A DNA stretch of 64,000 nucleotides from the NCBI RefSeq assembly GCF_018449605.1, contig NZ_JAAVUW010000011.1:108456-172455 (forward strand), in the 5' to 3' direction. The notes beneath the pieces are model-generated. The model searched no databases. It had not been told where the DNA came from and was given only the letters and a program-made list of their open reading frames with translations. Position 1 is the first letter of the stretch, and every line of letters begins with the position of its first letter. Made by a program: the position numbers and the translations under genes. Shown in pieces: positions 1 to 8,756 of this stretch. The stretch comes from Luteibacter sp. dw_328 (GTDB taxonomy: Bacteria > Pseudomonadota > Gammaproteobacteria > Xanthomonadales > Rhodanobacteraceae).

Positions 1-372
1 CAGCCGGCGGTCTACGCCGAGGACGAAATCACCGATCGAAGCGAGCGTTTCCTCGCTTCGGAACTGGTCCGCGAGCAGCTCATGCTGCGACTGAACCAGG
101 AACTGCCGTACGCGACCACTGTGGAGATCGAAGCCTTCCAGGATCGTCCCGACGGTATCGCCGAAGTGCACGCGGTGATCTGGGTCGAACGCGACGGCCA
201 GAAGGCCATCGTGATCGGTGAAGGCGGCGCCCAGCTCAAGGCCATCGGCACGTCGGCGCGCAAGCGAATGGAGGTCATGTTCGATCGTAAGGTGTTCCTC
301 AAGCTCTGGGTCAAGGTCCGCGAAGGCTGGGCTGACGACGAGAACCTGCTCAAGCGTTTCGGTTACGAATAA
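1..372 (+). CDS. era: GTPase Era, C-terminal part (cut by window edge)
   Basis: Reading frame is open from base 1 to the TAA at 370-372, so only the last ~123 residues are present and the start lies outside the window. The visible part is the KH RNA-binding domain of Era, with the segment [11 protein letters not shown] carrying the GxxG-type loop and the ELVREQ...LPY region typical of the linker. Era is a membrane-associated GTPase that binds the 3' end of 16S rRNA during 30S maturation. recO follows after 20 bases on the same strand, the usual rnc-era-recO arrangement, so the two are probably cotranscribed. The G domain cannot be checked here. Confidence 0.96.
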   Translation, partial: QPAVYAEDEITDRSERFLASELVREQLMLRLNQELPYATTVEIEAFQDRPDGIAEVHAVIWVERDGQKAIVIGEGGAQLKAIGTSARKRMEVMFDRKVFLKLWVKVREGWADDENLLKRFGYE

Positions 373-392
373 GCCGCCGGGCGCGAGCCGAC

Positions 393-1085
393 ATGCGCGT
401 CGAACAGCAACCCGCTTTCATCCTGCATGCCCGGCCTTACCGGGAAACATCGATGCTGGCCGAATGTCTCACCCGCGATCATGGCCGCATCGGCGTGGTC
501 GCGCGTGGTGTACGGCGCGAGGGTGCGCGCACGCAGCGGGCCCAGCTCGAACCGTTCCAGCGCGTCGAACTCGACCTGTTGATGAAGGGCGAGCTCGCCA
601 CGCTGCGTAGCGCCGAACCCTCGGGGGCGGTGCTGCGCCTGACGGGCGATGCAGGGCTTGCTGGTCTGTACCTCAATGAGCTGGTCGTTCGTCTGACCGG
701 CCGACAGGACGCCAATCCGGAACTCTTTGCGTTCTACGACGGCACGCTAAGCCGGATGGCCGCCGGTGAGCCGTTGGCCTGGACACTGCGGCGATTCGAG
801 CGCGACATGCTCGGCGCCCTGGGCTACGGCCTCCAGCTCGATATCGATGCGATCGATGGCTCACCGGTGGAACCCGCGCTGGTCTATTTCTACGATCCGG
901 AGTCGGGCGTGCTCCCGGGACGCGTCGGCGATCAACGCGCTATCCGCGGTGCCGACCTGCTCGCGCTGGCAGGGGATACGCCGCCGGATACCGCCGGGCT
1001 CTCGTCGCTCCGCCGCATGATGCGCCAGGTGATCTCCTTCCATCTCGGCGGCGGCGAGCTCAAGGCCTGGCGCGTCCTACGCTAA
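393..1085 (+). CDS. recO: DNA repair protein RecO
   Basis: 230 residues, normal for RecO. It starts MRVEQQPAFILHARPYRETS, the typical N-terminal OB-fold opening, and continues with the GRIGVVARGVRR segment. The helical C-terminal domain includes an FERDMLGALGYGL segment. RecO loads RecA on SSB-coated single-stranded DNA with RecR in the RecF pathway. It sits 20 bases behind era, as in many gammaproteobacteria. Its last 9 bases overlap the end of the convergent receiver-HPt gene, so no terminator separates the two. The ATG at 393 is the only start that keeps the conserved N-terminus. Confidence 0.95.
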   Translation: MRVEQQPAFILHARPYRETSMLAECLTRDHGRIGVVARGVRREGARTQRAQLEPFQRVELDLLMKGELATLRSAEPSGAVLRLTGDAGLAGLYLNELVVRLTGRQDANPELFAFYDGTLSRMAAGEPLAWTLRRFERDMLGALGYGLQLDIDAIDGSPVEPALVYFYDPESGVLPGRVGDQRAIRGADLLALAGDTPPDTAGLSSLRRMMRQVISFHLGGGELKAWRVLR

Positions 1086-1802
1086 GGCGGTGAGCGTGAG
1101 CTCGACTTCCGACCGGAAACGCCGCAGGGCAGCCGGCGATACCCGCCGCGTTTCCATCACGTGGTTTTGCAGGGCCGTTGCCTGGGCGGCCAGACGCGCT
1201 GCGCCACAGAACCCGCACGCCGAGCGCAGCCGATGCATCCGTTCGACCAGGGCGGCCGGGTCGTCGGCCAGGGTATCCAGCGCCGGCACGAGCTGAATCA
1301 ACTCGTCACGGAACAGGTCGCGCAGGGCGTGCATCGTCGCCGCGTCGCCTGTTGCAAGGAGGGCTTCGTCATCGTCGAGCAAGCGGGTATCGCCGCCGAC
1401 GCCCAGCGTCGCGGTCAGTGCGTTAACGAGCGCGGCAACCCGGCACGGTTTCTCGAGCACGCAGGCGAATCCCGCGTCGATCAGGGCCTGCCGCAGCACC
1501 GCGGGCATGTCGGCGCTTGTCGCCATGGCCACGGCGTCGCGCGAGGCAGCGGTGGGGTCGTCCCGTAGTGCAGCTAGGACATCGATCGCGCCGCTTGACG
1601 GCATGCGGCAATCCAGCAGCATGGCATCGAATCGCATGGCGCGCGCGGCGACGAGTGCCTGCGCGCCGTCCTCCGCCAGCGTGACGATGTACCCCATCGA
1701 GGTGAGGGCGCCGCGGAGGAATTCGCGGGTCGAAGGGTCGTCGTCGGCAACGAGTATCTGTGTAGAAAGGCGGTCTGGCATGCAACGTTCCGTGTCGTTC
1801 AT
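1077..1802 (-). CDS. Receiver domain-HPt phosphorelay protein
   Basis: 241 residues in two parts. Residues ~15-130 form a CheY-like receiver: acidic pocket VADDD, phospho-acceptor Asp64 in LLDCRMP, a MATSA segment and Lys118 in LEKP. Residues ~145-240 look like a histidine phosphotransfer domain, with MHRLRSACGFCGAARL resembling the HPt consensus and His190 as the likely phospho-site. There is no output DNA-binding, GGDEF or kinase domain, so it probably relays phosphate between an unlinked hybrid kinase and another regulator. It overlaps recO tail to tail by 9 bases. A second start at 1781 (MPDRLSTQ) has slightly better upstream GGA spacing and may be the real one. No kinase gene is nearby. 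Confidence 0.82.
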   Translation of the reverse strand: MNDTERCMPDRLSTQILVADDDPSTREFLRGALTSMGYIVTLAEDGAQALVAARAMRFDAMLLDCRMPSSGAIDVLAALRDDPTAASRDAVAMATSADMPAVLRQALIDAGFACVLEKPCRVAALVNALTATLGVGGDTRLLDDDEALLATGDAATMHALRDLFRDELIQLVPALDTLADDPAALVERMHRLRSACGFCGAARLAAQATALQNHVMETRRVSPAALRRFRSEVELTLTALA

Positions 1803-1826
1803 CTGAGTTTGGCAGAATGGCCGAGC

Positions 1827-3854
1827 ATGCTCGCCGTATCAACCCGCACGCTCGTCCTCATTCTTGTCGCCTGCGCCTTGTTCGCGGGATCGGGAAGCGT
1901 TTGCGCGGGCGTTTCCGTTGGTGCCGATAGCCTGTCCTTGCCCGGGGTGGCCATGACCGGCATGGAGGCCGACATAAATGCGGCACCAGGCGGACAAGGG
2001 TTGCAGCTCACGCTGTCAGCCAGGCAGGCCGATATGCCCGCCATGGGCTGGCAGAAGCTGGGCGTGGCCCTCGACGGAGGGCTTGATCGCGACGAGCTCG
2101 GGCGCTGGGTCTTCGACGGCGCGCTTCGGCTGAAGGGCGCGCCAGGCGGCGCACTGACGAATGCGCGCCTGCACATGGTCGCCGACGAATCGGCCAACAC
2201 GCTCGAGCTCTCGGTGACCCAGGACAAGGGGAGCGCCAGGATTGCTTTGCCGATCGATCAGACCACCCACGCCCAGATCACCCTGAAGGGGCTGCCGGCC
2301 GGATGGCTCAATGGCCTGCTGTCCACCGTCTGGTCGGGTCGCACCACCACCGGCCGTGTCGACGCGGATCTTGCCCTCGATCTCCTCGACAGCGGCATAC
2401 AGGCCGGCGGCCAGTTCGCCCTCGACGGGATGGGTTTCGACAGCCCGGGCGGCAAACTTGCCGGGCAGAAACTCTCGGGAAGCGGGAGGCTGGGCATCGA
2501 CAGCCATGCTGGCAGCACCTCGATCGACCTCGATGCCAGCCTGCGCGGTGGCGAAATCCTCCTAGGCCCGCTATACGCCGCCTTGCCCGCGCATGCCGTG
2601 CAGCTGTCGCTGGCGACGCGTTCCCAGAAAGGCGTCCTGTCGATACCGCGTCTGCGACTGACGGATCCGGATGCACTGCAGCTAGAGGGCGAACTGGGCT
2701 TCAACCCGAACGGCGACCTGGCACAGCTTCAGCTGGACCACGTCAACGCGCGTCTTCCCGCCGCCTATGAACGTTACGGCAAGGGATGGCTCCGTAGCCT
2801 TGGTATCGATGAGCTGGTTGGCGCGGGCGAGATCAGCGGGCAGGTCAGCCTCGACGCGGGTGGCCTGACGACGTTCGCGCTGCAGACCAGCGGCCTCGAT
2901 CTGTCACTCGCCCAGGGCCGCCTTGGCGTCTCGGGCTTGCATGGCGCGCTGGACTGGAGCGCCACGGGCGACCGCCCGGCGACGAAGCTCGGATGGCGTG
3001 CCCTACAGGTCTATCGGATTCCCAACGGCGCCGCCGATGCAAGCTGGCGCAGCCGCGGCGGCGCACTGACGCTGGAAAAACCACTTGCCATTCCTGTCCT
3101 CGACGGACAGTTCCGCGTGCAGAGTCTGGCCTGGAAGCCGGCGGCGGCGAGCGGTGAGCGCCTGCAGACGTCGCTGGCGCTGACCCAGATCGACATGGGG
3201 GCGCTATGCCGCGCGCTTGGCTGGCCTGAGTTCAAGGGCACCATCGGTGGCGCCATTCCTTCGATGCGCTACGTGGACGACCGCATGGAGATGGGGGGTG
3301 GCCTTTCGCTCAACGTCTTCGACGGCTTCGTTGACATCACTCGCATGACTGTCTCGCAACCCTTTGGGATTGCTCCGGTTCTCACCGGCGACATCGCGCT
3401 GCGCCAGCTCGATCTCGCACTGCTCACCTCGGTGTTCGACTTTGGCAGCATCACCGGTCGTCTCGACGGTGCGTTGATCGGTCTTCGTCTGGTCGCCTGG
3501 AAACCGGCTGCATTCAAAGCCAGTTTCACGGCGAACGACGGTGGCCGGATCAGTCAGAAGGCCGTCAACAATCTCACCGCCGTCGGCGGCGGTGGTATCG
3601 CGGGCGGTATTCAGGGCACCGTGCTGAAGATCTTCAAGACGTTCGGCTACAAGCGCATCGGGCTGACCTGTGTGCTCAAGGGCGACGTGTGTTCCATGGG
3701 TGGGCTGGGCAATGCGAAGGATGGCTACACTATCGTCGAAGGCAGCGGCTTGCCGCGCCTCACGGTGGTGGGCCATCAGAGGGAGGTCGACTGGCCGACC
3801 CTGGTAAGGCGCTTGCAGGCGGCTACGGAAGGTGGTGGACCGGTGGTACGATGA
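1827..3854 (+). CDS. YdbH-family AsmA-like intermembrane bridge protein
   Basis: 675 residues from the ATG at 1827; an in-frame TTG at 1809 would add six residues before the signal sequence. Residues ~5-28 form a signal peptide or anchor (LVLILVACALFAG). The rest is rich in short beta-strand repeats (DLALDLLDSG, DGALIGLRL) as in AsmA-like/YdbH proteins. The C-terminus has the YdbH-like pattern IGLTCVLKGDVCSMGG followed by GSGLPRLTVVG. In E. coli YdbH spans the periplasm, acts in phospholipid transport to the outer membrane redundantly with TamB and YhdP, and needs the lipoprotein YnbE. The next gene, 21 bases downstream, encodes a YnbE/YdbL-like lipoprotein, which supports this. It is shorter than E. 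coli YdbH. The family assignment is from pattern recognition only. Confidence 0.75.
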   Translation: MLAVSTRTLVLILVACALFAGSGSVCAGVSVGADSLSLPGVAMTGMEADINAAPGGQGLQLTLSARQADMPAMGWQKLGVALDGGLDRDELGRWVFDGALRLKGAPGGALTNARLHMVADESANTLELSVTQDKGSARIALPIDQTTHAQITLKGLPAGWLNGLLSTVWSGRTTTGRVDADLALDLLDSGIQAGGQFALDGMGFDSPGGKLAGQKLSGSGRLGIDSHAGSTSIDLDASLRGGEILLGPLYAALPAHAVQLSLATRSQKGVLSIPRLRLTDPDALQLEGELGFNPNGDLAQLQLDHVNARLPAAYERYGKGWLRSLGIDELVGAGEISGQVSLDAGGLTTFALQTSGLDLSLAQGRLGVSGLHGALDWSATGDRPATKLGWRALQVYRIPNGAADASWRSRGGALTLEKPLAIPVLDGQFRVQSLAWKPAAASGERLQTSLALTQIDMGALCRALGWPEFKGTIGGAIPSMRYVDDRMEMGGGLSLNVFDGFVDITRMTVSQPFGIAPVLTGDIALRQLDLALLTSVFDFGSITGRLDGALIGLRLVAWKPAAFKASFTANDGGRISQKAVNNLTAVGGGGIAGGIQGTVLKIFKTFGYKRIGLTCVLKGDVCSMGGLGNAKDGYTIVEGSGLPRLTVVGHQREVDWPTLVRRLQAATEGGGPVVR

Positions 3855-3875
3855 TCATTAGAAAGGAAGTTAACA

Positions 3876-4490
3876 ATGATGCGTAAAGCACTGATTGGAG
3901 TCGTTACGTCTGCCGCCATCGCCTTGGTCGGATGTGTCACCATCAATGTGTACTTCCCGGAAGCGGCGGCGCAGAAGGCAGCCGACCAGTTTATCGGCAA
4001 CGTCCTGGACGACAGCGGTGTCGCGCAGCCCGCGCAGGGTTCGGGTACGGCCACGCCGGCCAGGCCTGCGCCAGGTAAGCAGCCCTCCGCCTCGTTGCTC
4101 GATCTGGTCATTCCCGCGGCCCAGGCCGCGGACGCTCCCGACATCCAGGTCCGTACACCGCAGACCGACGCGATCCGCGAGCGCATGAAGGCGCGCTTCG
4201 GTGGCCAGCTCAAGGCCCTCTTCGACAGCGGTGCCGTGGGCTTCACGGCCAACGGCCAGGTGGCCATTCGCGACGCCGGCTCGTTGCCGTTGGATCAGCG
4301 CTCGCAGGCCAACGCAATTGTCGGCCAGGAGAACACCGACCGCGACGCGCTGTACCGTGAGATCGCCCGGGCCAACGGCCACCCCGAGTGGGAAGCACAG
4401 ATCCGCAAGACCTTCGCTGATGGTTGGGTCCAGCGCTCGCCGTCGGGCTGGTATTATCAGGACGCCGCCGGCGCCTGGAAGCGCAAGTAG
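3876..4490 (+). CDS. YnbE-like/YdbL (DUF1318) fused lipoprotein
   Basis: 204 residues. A strong SD (AAGGAAG, ~7 bases before ATG 3876) sets the start. Residues 1-20 are a lipoprotein signal with lipobox LVGC (Cys20), followed at once by VTINVYFPEAAAQKAADQ, which resembles the beta-strand segment of the E. coli lipoprotein YnbE (ITINMNV...). After a Pro/Ala linker, residues ~90-204 match YdbL/DUF1318: an IRERMKARFGGQLK segment, GAVGFTANGQ, an ENTDRDALYREIA segment and a C-terminal GWYYQDAAGAW. In E. coli ydbH, ynbE and ydbL are three genes; here the last two appear joined. It follows the YdbH homologue by 21 bases. Probable outer-membrane lipoprotein partner of that protein. Confidence 0.75.
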   Translation: MMRKALIGVVTSAAIALVGCVTINVYFPEAAAQKAADQFIGNVLDDSGVAQPAQGSGTATPARPAPGKQPSASLLDLVIPAAQAADAPDIQVRTPQTDAIRERMKARFGGQLKALFDSGAVGFTANGQVAIRDAGSLPLDQRSQANAIVGQENTDRDALYREIARANGHPEWEAQIRKTFADGWVQRSPSGWYYQDAAGAWKRK

Positions 4491-4541
4491 GCTCCCGCCA
4501 GGAACGCTCGCCGCCGATCCATGTGGCGCGTCCTCCCAGCC

Positions 4542-4575
4542 AGCCCGGACCCTTGTCGTCCGGGCTTTACGTTTT
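4542..4575 (+). terminator. Rho-independent terminator/attenuator-like hairpin before rlmD
   Basis: Perfect 9-bp stem AGCCCGGAC/GTCCGGGCT with a 7-base loop (4542-4566), followed by TTACGTTTT. It should end transcription of the ydbH-lipoprotein unit. The T-rich tail ends only 6 bases before the rlmD start codon, so the 3' arm and tail occupy the place of the rlmD leader and ribosome-binding site. Confidence 0.8.
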
Positions 4576-4581
4576 GAGCGC

Positions 4582-5883
4582 ATGACCGACATCGAAGCCA
4601 CTATCACCAACCTCAGCCACGACGGCCGGGGTGTTGCCCGCATCGACAACAAGGCCACGTTCGTCTCCGGCGCGCTGCTGGGCGAGCGCGTCGTGCTCCG
4701 GTACGTCAAGCGTCACCGCAGTTACGACGATGCCGAAATCGTCAGCGTGATCGAAGCCTCGCCCCATCGCGTCGAGCCGAAGTGCCGGCATTTCGGCCAG
4801 TGCAGCGGCTGCTCCCTGCAGCACATGGATCCCGCCGCGCAGATTGCCGCCAAACAGCACGTACTGGCCGAGAATTTCGAGCGGATCGGCAAGGTCACGC
4901 CGGCATCCTGGCTGCCGCCGCTGTCCGCCCAGCCCTGGGCCTACCGGCGCAAGGGTCGGTTCTCCGTGCGCTACGTGGCCAAGAAGGAGCGCGTGCTGGT
5001 CGGTTTCCGCGACGAATCCAATACCCGCCTCGTCGCCGACATCGACCGTTGCGAGGTGATCCATCCTGCCCTCGGCCCCAAGGTGGGCCTCCTGGCCAAC
5101 CTGGTCAGCGGCATGGATGCGGCACGCGATATCCCGCAGATCGAGTTCGCGGCGGGCGACGATACCGTTGCCCTGGTGTTCCGTCATCTTTCGCCCTTGT
5201 CCGACCGCGATCGCGCCGCCCTGGTGGCTTTCGGCAGCGAGCACGGTTTCGCCATCTACCTGCAATCCGGCAACCAGAGCAGCGTTCATCCGATCTGGCC
5301 CGAGGCACCGCGGCTATCGTTCGCCGTCCCGGCCGACAACATCGAACTGGAGTTCCTGCCGCTGGATTTCGTCCAGGTCAATGCGGAAATGAACCAGCTC
5401 ATGCTGGCGCGGACGATGGAGCTGCTCGACCTGCAGCCGACGGACAGGGTGCTCGATCTATTCTGCGGGCTGGGTAACTTCACCCTTCCGATGGCCCGTC
5501 ATGCGGCCGAGGTGGTCGGCGTCGAGGGCGAGCACGGTCTGGTCGAGCGTGCCGCGGCCAACGCCGCACGTAATGGACTGGCGAACGTTTCGTTCCGCGT
5601 GGCCAACCTCTTCGACGACCAGCGCTCGGCGCCCTGGGCCAGCCAGGCCTGGGACAAGATCCTGCTCGATCCGCCCCGTGCCGGTGCCGACAAGGTATTG
5701 GAGTACTTGCCACGCAAGGGCACGAACCGGATTGTCTACGTGTCCTGCCATCCGGGATCGCTGGCTCGCGACGCCGGTATTCTCGTGGCGAAGCACGGCT
5801 TCAGACTGGTGTCGGCGGGGGTAATGGACATGTTCCCGCACACCGCGCACGTGGAATCCATCGCGCTGTTCGAGCGCGGCTGA
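4582..5883 (+). CDS. rlmD: 23S rRNA (uracil1939-C5)-methyltransferase RlmD
   Basis: 433 residues from ATG 4582; the frame is open further upstream but the extension is unlike the family. Residues ~1-60 are the TRAM RNA-binding domain (SHDGRGVARIDNKATFVSGA). Cys68, Cys74, Cys77 and Cys157 give the [4Fe-4S] cluster pattern. The SAM-binding motif is VLDLFCGLGNFTLP, then LLDPPRAG, and the catalytic Cys389 sits in YVSCHPGS, the same number as in E. coli RlmD. It methylates U1939 of 23S rRNA. A CYTH gene follows after 15 bases. A terminator-like hairpin lies directly upstream. Confidence 0.95.
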   Translation: MTDIEATITNLSHDGRGVARIDNKATFVSGALLGERVVLRYVKRHRSYDDAEIVSVIEASPHRVEPKCRHFGQCSGCSLQHMDPAAQIAAKQHVLAENFERIGKVTPASWLPPLSAQPWAYRRKGRFSVRYVAKKERVLVGFRDESNTRLVADIDRCEVIHPALGPKVGLLANLVSGMDAARDIPQIEFAAGDDTVALVFRHLSPLSDRDRAALVAFGSEHGFAIYLQSGNQSSVHPIWPEAPRLSFAVPADNIELEFLPLDFVQVNAEMNQLMLARTMELLDLQPTDRVLDLFCGLGNFTLPMARHAAEVVGVEGEHGLVERAAANAARNGLANVSFRVANLFDDQRSAPWASQAWDKILLDPPRAGADKVLEYLPRKGTNRIVYVSCHPGSLARDAGILVAKHGFRLVSAGVMDMFPHTAHVESIALFERG

Positions 5884-5898
5884 GACAACGGGAGACCC

Positions 5899-6423
5899 AT
5901 GGGTATCGAGATCGAACGCAAGTTCCTGCTCGCCAGCGACGACTGGCGTGCCATCGTGGTCCGCAGCGAACGAATCGCCCAGGGCTATCTGTCCGGGTCC
6001 GCGGCGATCCAGGCGGGCGTGGTGAAGTGCTCGGTACGCGTGCGGATATCGGGCGAGCTTGCGTGGCTGAACATCAAGTCGGCCACGCTCGGCATATCGC
6101 GCCAGGAATTCGAATACCCGATTCCCGTGACCGACGCCGAACGCCTGCTCGCCGACCTCTCCGATGGCGTGCTCGAGAAAGTTCGTCATCATGTCATGCT
6201 CGACGGTACACACTTCGAGATCGACGAATTCCTCGGCGCGAACGCGGGGCTCATCGTCGCCGAAGTGGAGCTGGCGCATGCCGATGCCGCATACCCGACG
6301 CCGGGCTGGCTCGGTCGTGAGGTGAGCGAGCATGTGCGCTATTTCAACGTCAACCTGATCGACCGGCCTTACGCGCTCTGGTCGTCGGCCGAACGGGAAG
6401 GGAAGGAGGACGCAGCATGCTGA
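5899..6423 (+). CDS. CYTH domain protein (inorganic triphosphatase-like)
   Basis: 174 residues starting MGIEIERKFLL, which contains the ExExK signature of CYTH enzymes. Further charged strands (CSVRVRI, LNIKSA, FEYPIP, FEIDEF, IVAEVEL) line the triphosphate tunnel. Members hydrolyse tripolyphosphate or thiamine triphosphate; a few are class IV adenylate cyclases. There is no CHAD domain, so this is the short NeuTTM/CthTTM-like type. Its end overlaps nagZ by 7 bases, suggesting coupled translation. The substrate cannot be read from the sequence. Confidence 0.88.
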   Translation: MGIEIERKFLLASDDWRAIVVRSERIAQGYLSGSAAIQAGVVKCSVRVRISGELAWLNIKSATLGISRQEFEYPIPVTDAERLLADLSDGVLEKVRHHVMLDGTHFEIDEFLGANAGLIVAEVELAHADAAYPTPGWLGREVSEHVRYFNVNLIDRPYALWSSAEREGKEDAAC

Positions 6424-7418
6424 TCATCGGTCTGTCCGGTACCGAGCTGGCTCCGCACGAGCAGGGGCGCCTCACGGCCCATGGCGTCTCGGGTGTCATC
6501 CTGTTTTCGCGCAACTTCGCTTCGCGCGAGCAGGTGACCCGCATGATCGAGTCGATCCGTGCGGTGGCGGGGGAGGACTTCCTCGTTTGCGTCGACCAGG
6601 AAGGCGGTCGGGTGCAGCGTTTTCGTGACGGCTTCACCCGGCTGCCGTCGCTGGCCTCGATCGGCAAGCTCTACGACACCGTTCCGTATGAAGCGATCAA
6701 CCGTGCGGAAGAACATGCCTGGATCATGGCCAGTGAAATGCGCGCGGTGGGCGTCGACTTCAGCTTCGCTCCCGTTGCCGACCTCGGCCGTGGCAGTGCC
6801 GCCATCGGCGATCGAGCCTTTCACGCCGATCCGGCCATCGCCGCTGAACTGACGCAGGCCTATGTGCGTGGCATGCACCTGGGCGGCATGGCCGCGGTGC
6901 TCAAACACTACCCGGGCCACGGCTCCGTCAAGGAAGATACCCACGAATCCGTGGCCGTCGATACGCGTAGCAAGAACGATATCCTCACCACGGACTTGCT
7001 GCCCTTCGTTGCCGGCATCGAAGCGCATGCGGAGGCCGTGATGGCTGCCCACGTGAAATACACCGCCGTGGACGACCAGCCAGCGGGCTATTCCCACGTA
7101 TGGATCGAAGAGATCCTTCGCGGTGAACTCGGCTTCCGCGGCTGCGTGTTCGGCGACGACATCAGCATGGCCGCGGCCGGCAGCGTCGGCGGCATCGCCG
7201 CTCGTGTCGGCGCCAACCTCGATGCGGGCTGCGATCTCGTGCTCGCCTGCTTTCCCGACGTCGTTCCCGAGGCGATCGCGGCGGTCAAGGACCGCCGACT
7301 GTCGCTCGCCGAGCGGATCACTCCCTTGCGCGGGGCGATCGGCTCGACATGGGAAGGACTCGTCGACAATCCCCAGCGCGATCGTTTCATCGCGCGCGTG
7401 ACCGCTTTGGAGCTGTAA
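6417..7418 (+). CDS. nagZ: Beta-N-acetylhexosaminidase NagZ
   Basis: 333 residues, glycoside hydrolase family 3, one-domain cytoplasmic type. Visible motifs are CVDQEGGRVQRF, the catalytic KHYPGHG loop (Lys163-His164) with EDTHES after it, and the nucleophile region FGDDISM (Asp247/248). It removes N-acetylglucosamine from GlcNAc-anhydroMurNAc peptides during peptidoglycan recycling and can feed AmpC-inducing muropeptides. A strong SD (AAGGAGG at ~6403-6409) lies inside the end of the CYTH gene. hpt follows after 7 bases. Confidence 0.95.
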   Translation: MLIIGLSGTELAPHEQGRLTAHGVSGVILFSRNFASREQVTRMIESIRAVAGEDFLVCVDQEGGRVQRFRDGFTRLPSLASIGKLYDTVPYEAINRAEEHAWIMASEMRAVGVDFSFAPVADLGRGSAAIGDRAFHADPAIAAELTQAYVRGMHLGGMAAVLKHYPGHGSVKEDTHESVAVDTRSKNDILTTDLLPFVAGIEAHAEAVMAAHVKYTAVDDQPAGYSHVWIEEILRGELGFRGCVFGDDISMAAAGSVGGIAARVGANLDAGCDLVLACFPDVVPEAIAAVKDRRLSLAERITPLRGAIGSTWEGLVDNPQRDRFIARVTALEL

Positions 7419-7425
7419 TCCACCC

Positions 7426-7974
7426 ATGACCGCCACCGCTTCGCTCGACTATGCGCTTGCGCACTCCGACGTCCTGTTCACCCGCGAGCAGCTCGATACC
7501 GAAATCGTCCGTATGGGTCGCGACATCGACGCGGCCCTGGACGGCGAGGTTCCCGTCTTCCTTACCGTGATGCACGGCGCGCTCATCTTCGCCGGTCAGC
7601 TGGCTTTCGCCATCCGCACGGACCTCGAATTCGACTATGTACACGCGACCCGCTATCGCGGCGAGACCAGTGGCAGCGACCTGCACTGGCTGCGCAGGCC
7701 GCAGGTGCCGTTGCACGAGCGTACGGTGGTGCTCGTCGACGACATCCTCGACGAAGGCCATACGCTGAAGGCCGTGCGCGACGCCTGCCTGGACATGGGG
7801 GCGAAGCGCGTTCTGCTCGCGGTGCTCTGCACCAAGCTGCACGATCGCCGTGCGCATGGCATCGAAGCGGATTTCAACGGTGTCGACCTGCCGGACCGCT
7901 ACGTGTTCGGTTACGGCATGGACTACCACGAGCAGGCCCGCAACCTGCCGGACATCTACGCGCTGAAGGACTGA
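7426..7974 (+). CDS. hpt: Hypoxanthine(-guanine) phosphoribosyltransferase
   Basis: 182 residues with the PRPP-binding motif VVLVDDILDEGHTL and an upstream DFDYVHATRYRG-like hood region of type I PRTases (here LEFDYVHATRYRGE). It converts hypoxanthine or guanine plus PRPP to IMP or GMP. The next gene, 4 bases away, encodes a methylthioinosine phosphorylase that releases hypoxanthine, so the two steps are coupled genetically. Confidence 0.92.
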   Translation: MTATASLDYALAHSDVLFTREQLDTEIVRMGRDIDAALDGEVPVFLTVMHGALIFAGQLAFAIRTDLEFDYVHATRYRGETSGSDLHWLRRPQVPLHERTVVLVDDILDEGHTLKAVRDACLDMGAKRVLLAVLCTKLHDRRAHGIEADFNGVDLPDRYVFGYGMDYHEQARNLPDIYALKD

Positions 7975-7978
7975 CGCC

Positions 7979-8725
7979 ATGTCGATCGATCTGGCCGTCA
8001 TTGGCGGCAGCGGGCTCTATCAGTTCGAAGGACTGGAAAACACGGAGCGGCACGCGGTGGAGACGCCGTTCGGGCCGGCCTCGGGCGACATCGTCACCGG
8101 CGACTTCGGCGGCAAGCGTCTGGCCTTCCTGGCACGCCATGGCGAGAGCCATACGGTACCGCCGCACCGCGTGAATTACCGGGCCAACCTCTGGGCGTTG
8201 CATTCGCTGGGCGCTCGCCGCGTCGTGGCGGTCAATGCCGTGGGCGGTATCCGTGACGACATGGGTCCACGCGTCCTGGTGGTGCCTGACCAGATCGTCG
8301 ATTACTCCCATGGCCGTTACACCAGCTTCAATGACGTGGAAGGGGCGGAAGTCCGCCATATCGATTTCAGCGAGCCCTATACCGAAAGCCTGCGCCAGGC
8401 GATTCTGGCCGCCGCCCGTGCCGAAGGCCTGGCGATCATCGACGGCGGCTGTCATGGGATCACCCAGGGACCGCGCCTGGAGACCCGCGCCGAGATCGCC
8501 CGGATGAAGCGCGATGGCTGCGATCTGGTCGGGATGACCGGCATGCCCGAGGCCGTGCTGGCGCGCGAACTGGATATCGAATTCGCCTGCCTTGCGCTGG
8601 TCGCCAACTACGCCGCCGGTGCGGGTGACGAGGCCGAAATCAGCATCGAAGAGATCTTCGCGCACCTCGCCGCAGCCACAGCGAACGTGCCGCCTATTCT
8701 CGGTCGCCTCCTCGCTGGGGTCTGA
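7979..8725 (+). CDS. S-methyl-5'-thioinosine phosphorylase (MTIP)
   Basis: 248 residues of the PNP/MTAP family: [13 protein letters not shown] at the N-terminus, [20 protein letters not shown], the mid-protein NAVGGI, and [10 protein letters not shown]. The segment [13 protein letters not shown] is the form I associate with bacterial MTIP (P. aeruginosa PA3004 type), where typical MTAPs have a TTVPE-like sequence. MTIP cleaves 5'-methylthioinosine to hypoxanthine and methylthioribose-1-phosphate in polyamine and quorum-signal by-product recycling. Position next to hpt fits, since Hpt would reuse the hypoxanthine. Choosing MTIP over MTAP is inference from that motif and the neighbour. Confidence 0.85.
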   Translation: MSIDLAVIGGSGLYQFEGLENTERHAVETPFGPASGDIVTGDFGGKRLAFLARHGESHTVPPHRVNYRANLWALHSLGARRVVAVNAVGGIRDDMGPRVLVVPDQIVDYSHGRYTSFNDVEGAEVRHIDFSEPYTESLRQAILAAARAEGLAIIDGGCHGITQGPRLETRAEIARMKRDGCDLVGMTGMPEAVLARELDIEFACLALVANYAAGAGDEAEISIEEIFAHLAAATANVPPILGRLLAGV

Positions 8726-8756
8726 TTTTCGGCGATCGACTGGGAAAAAGTCGCAG

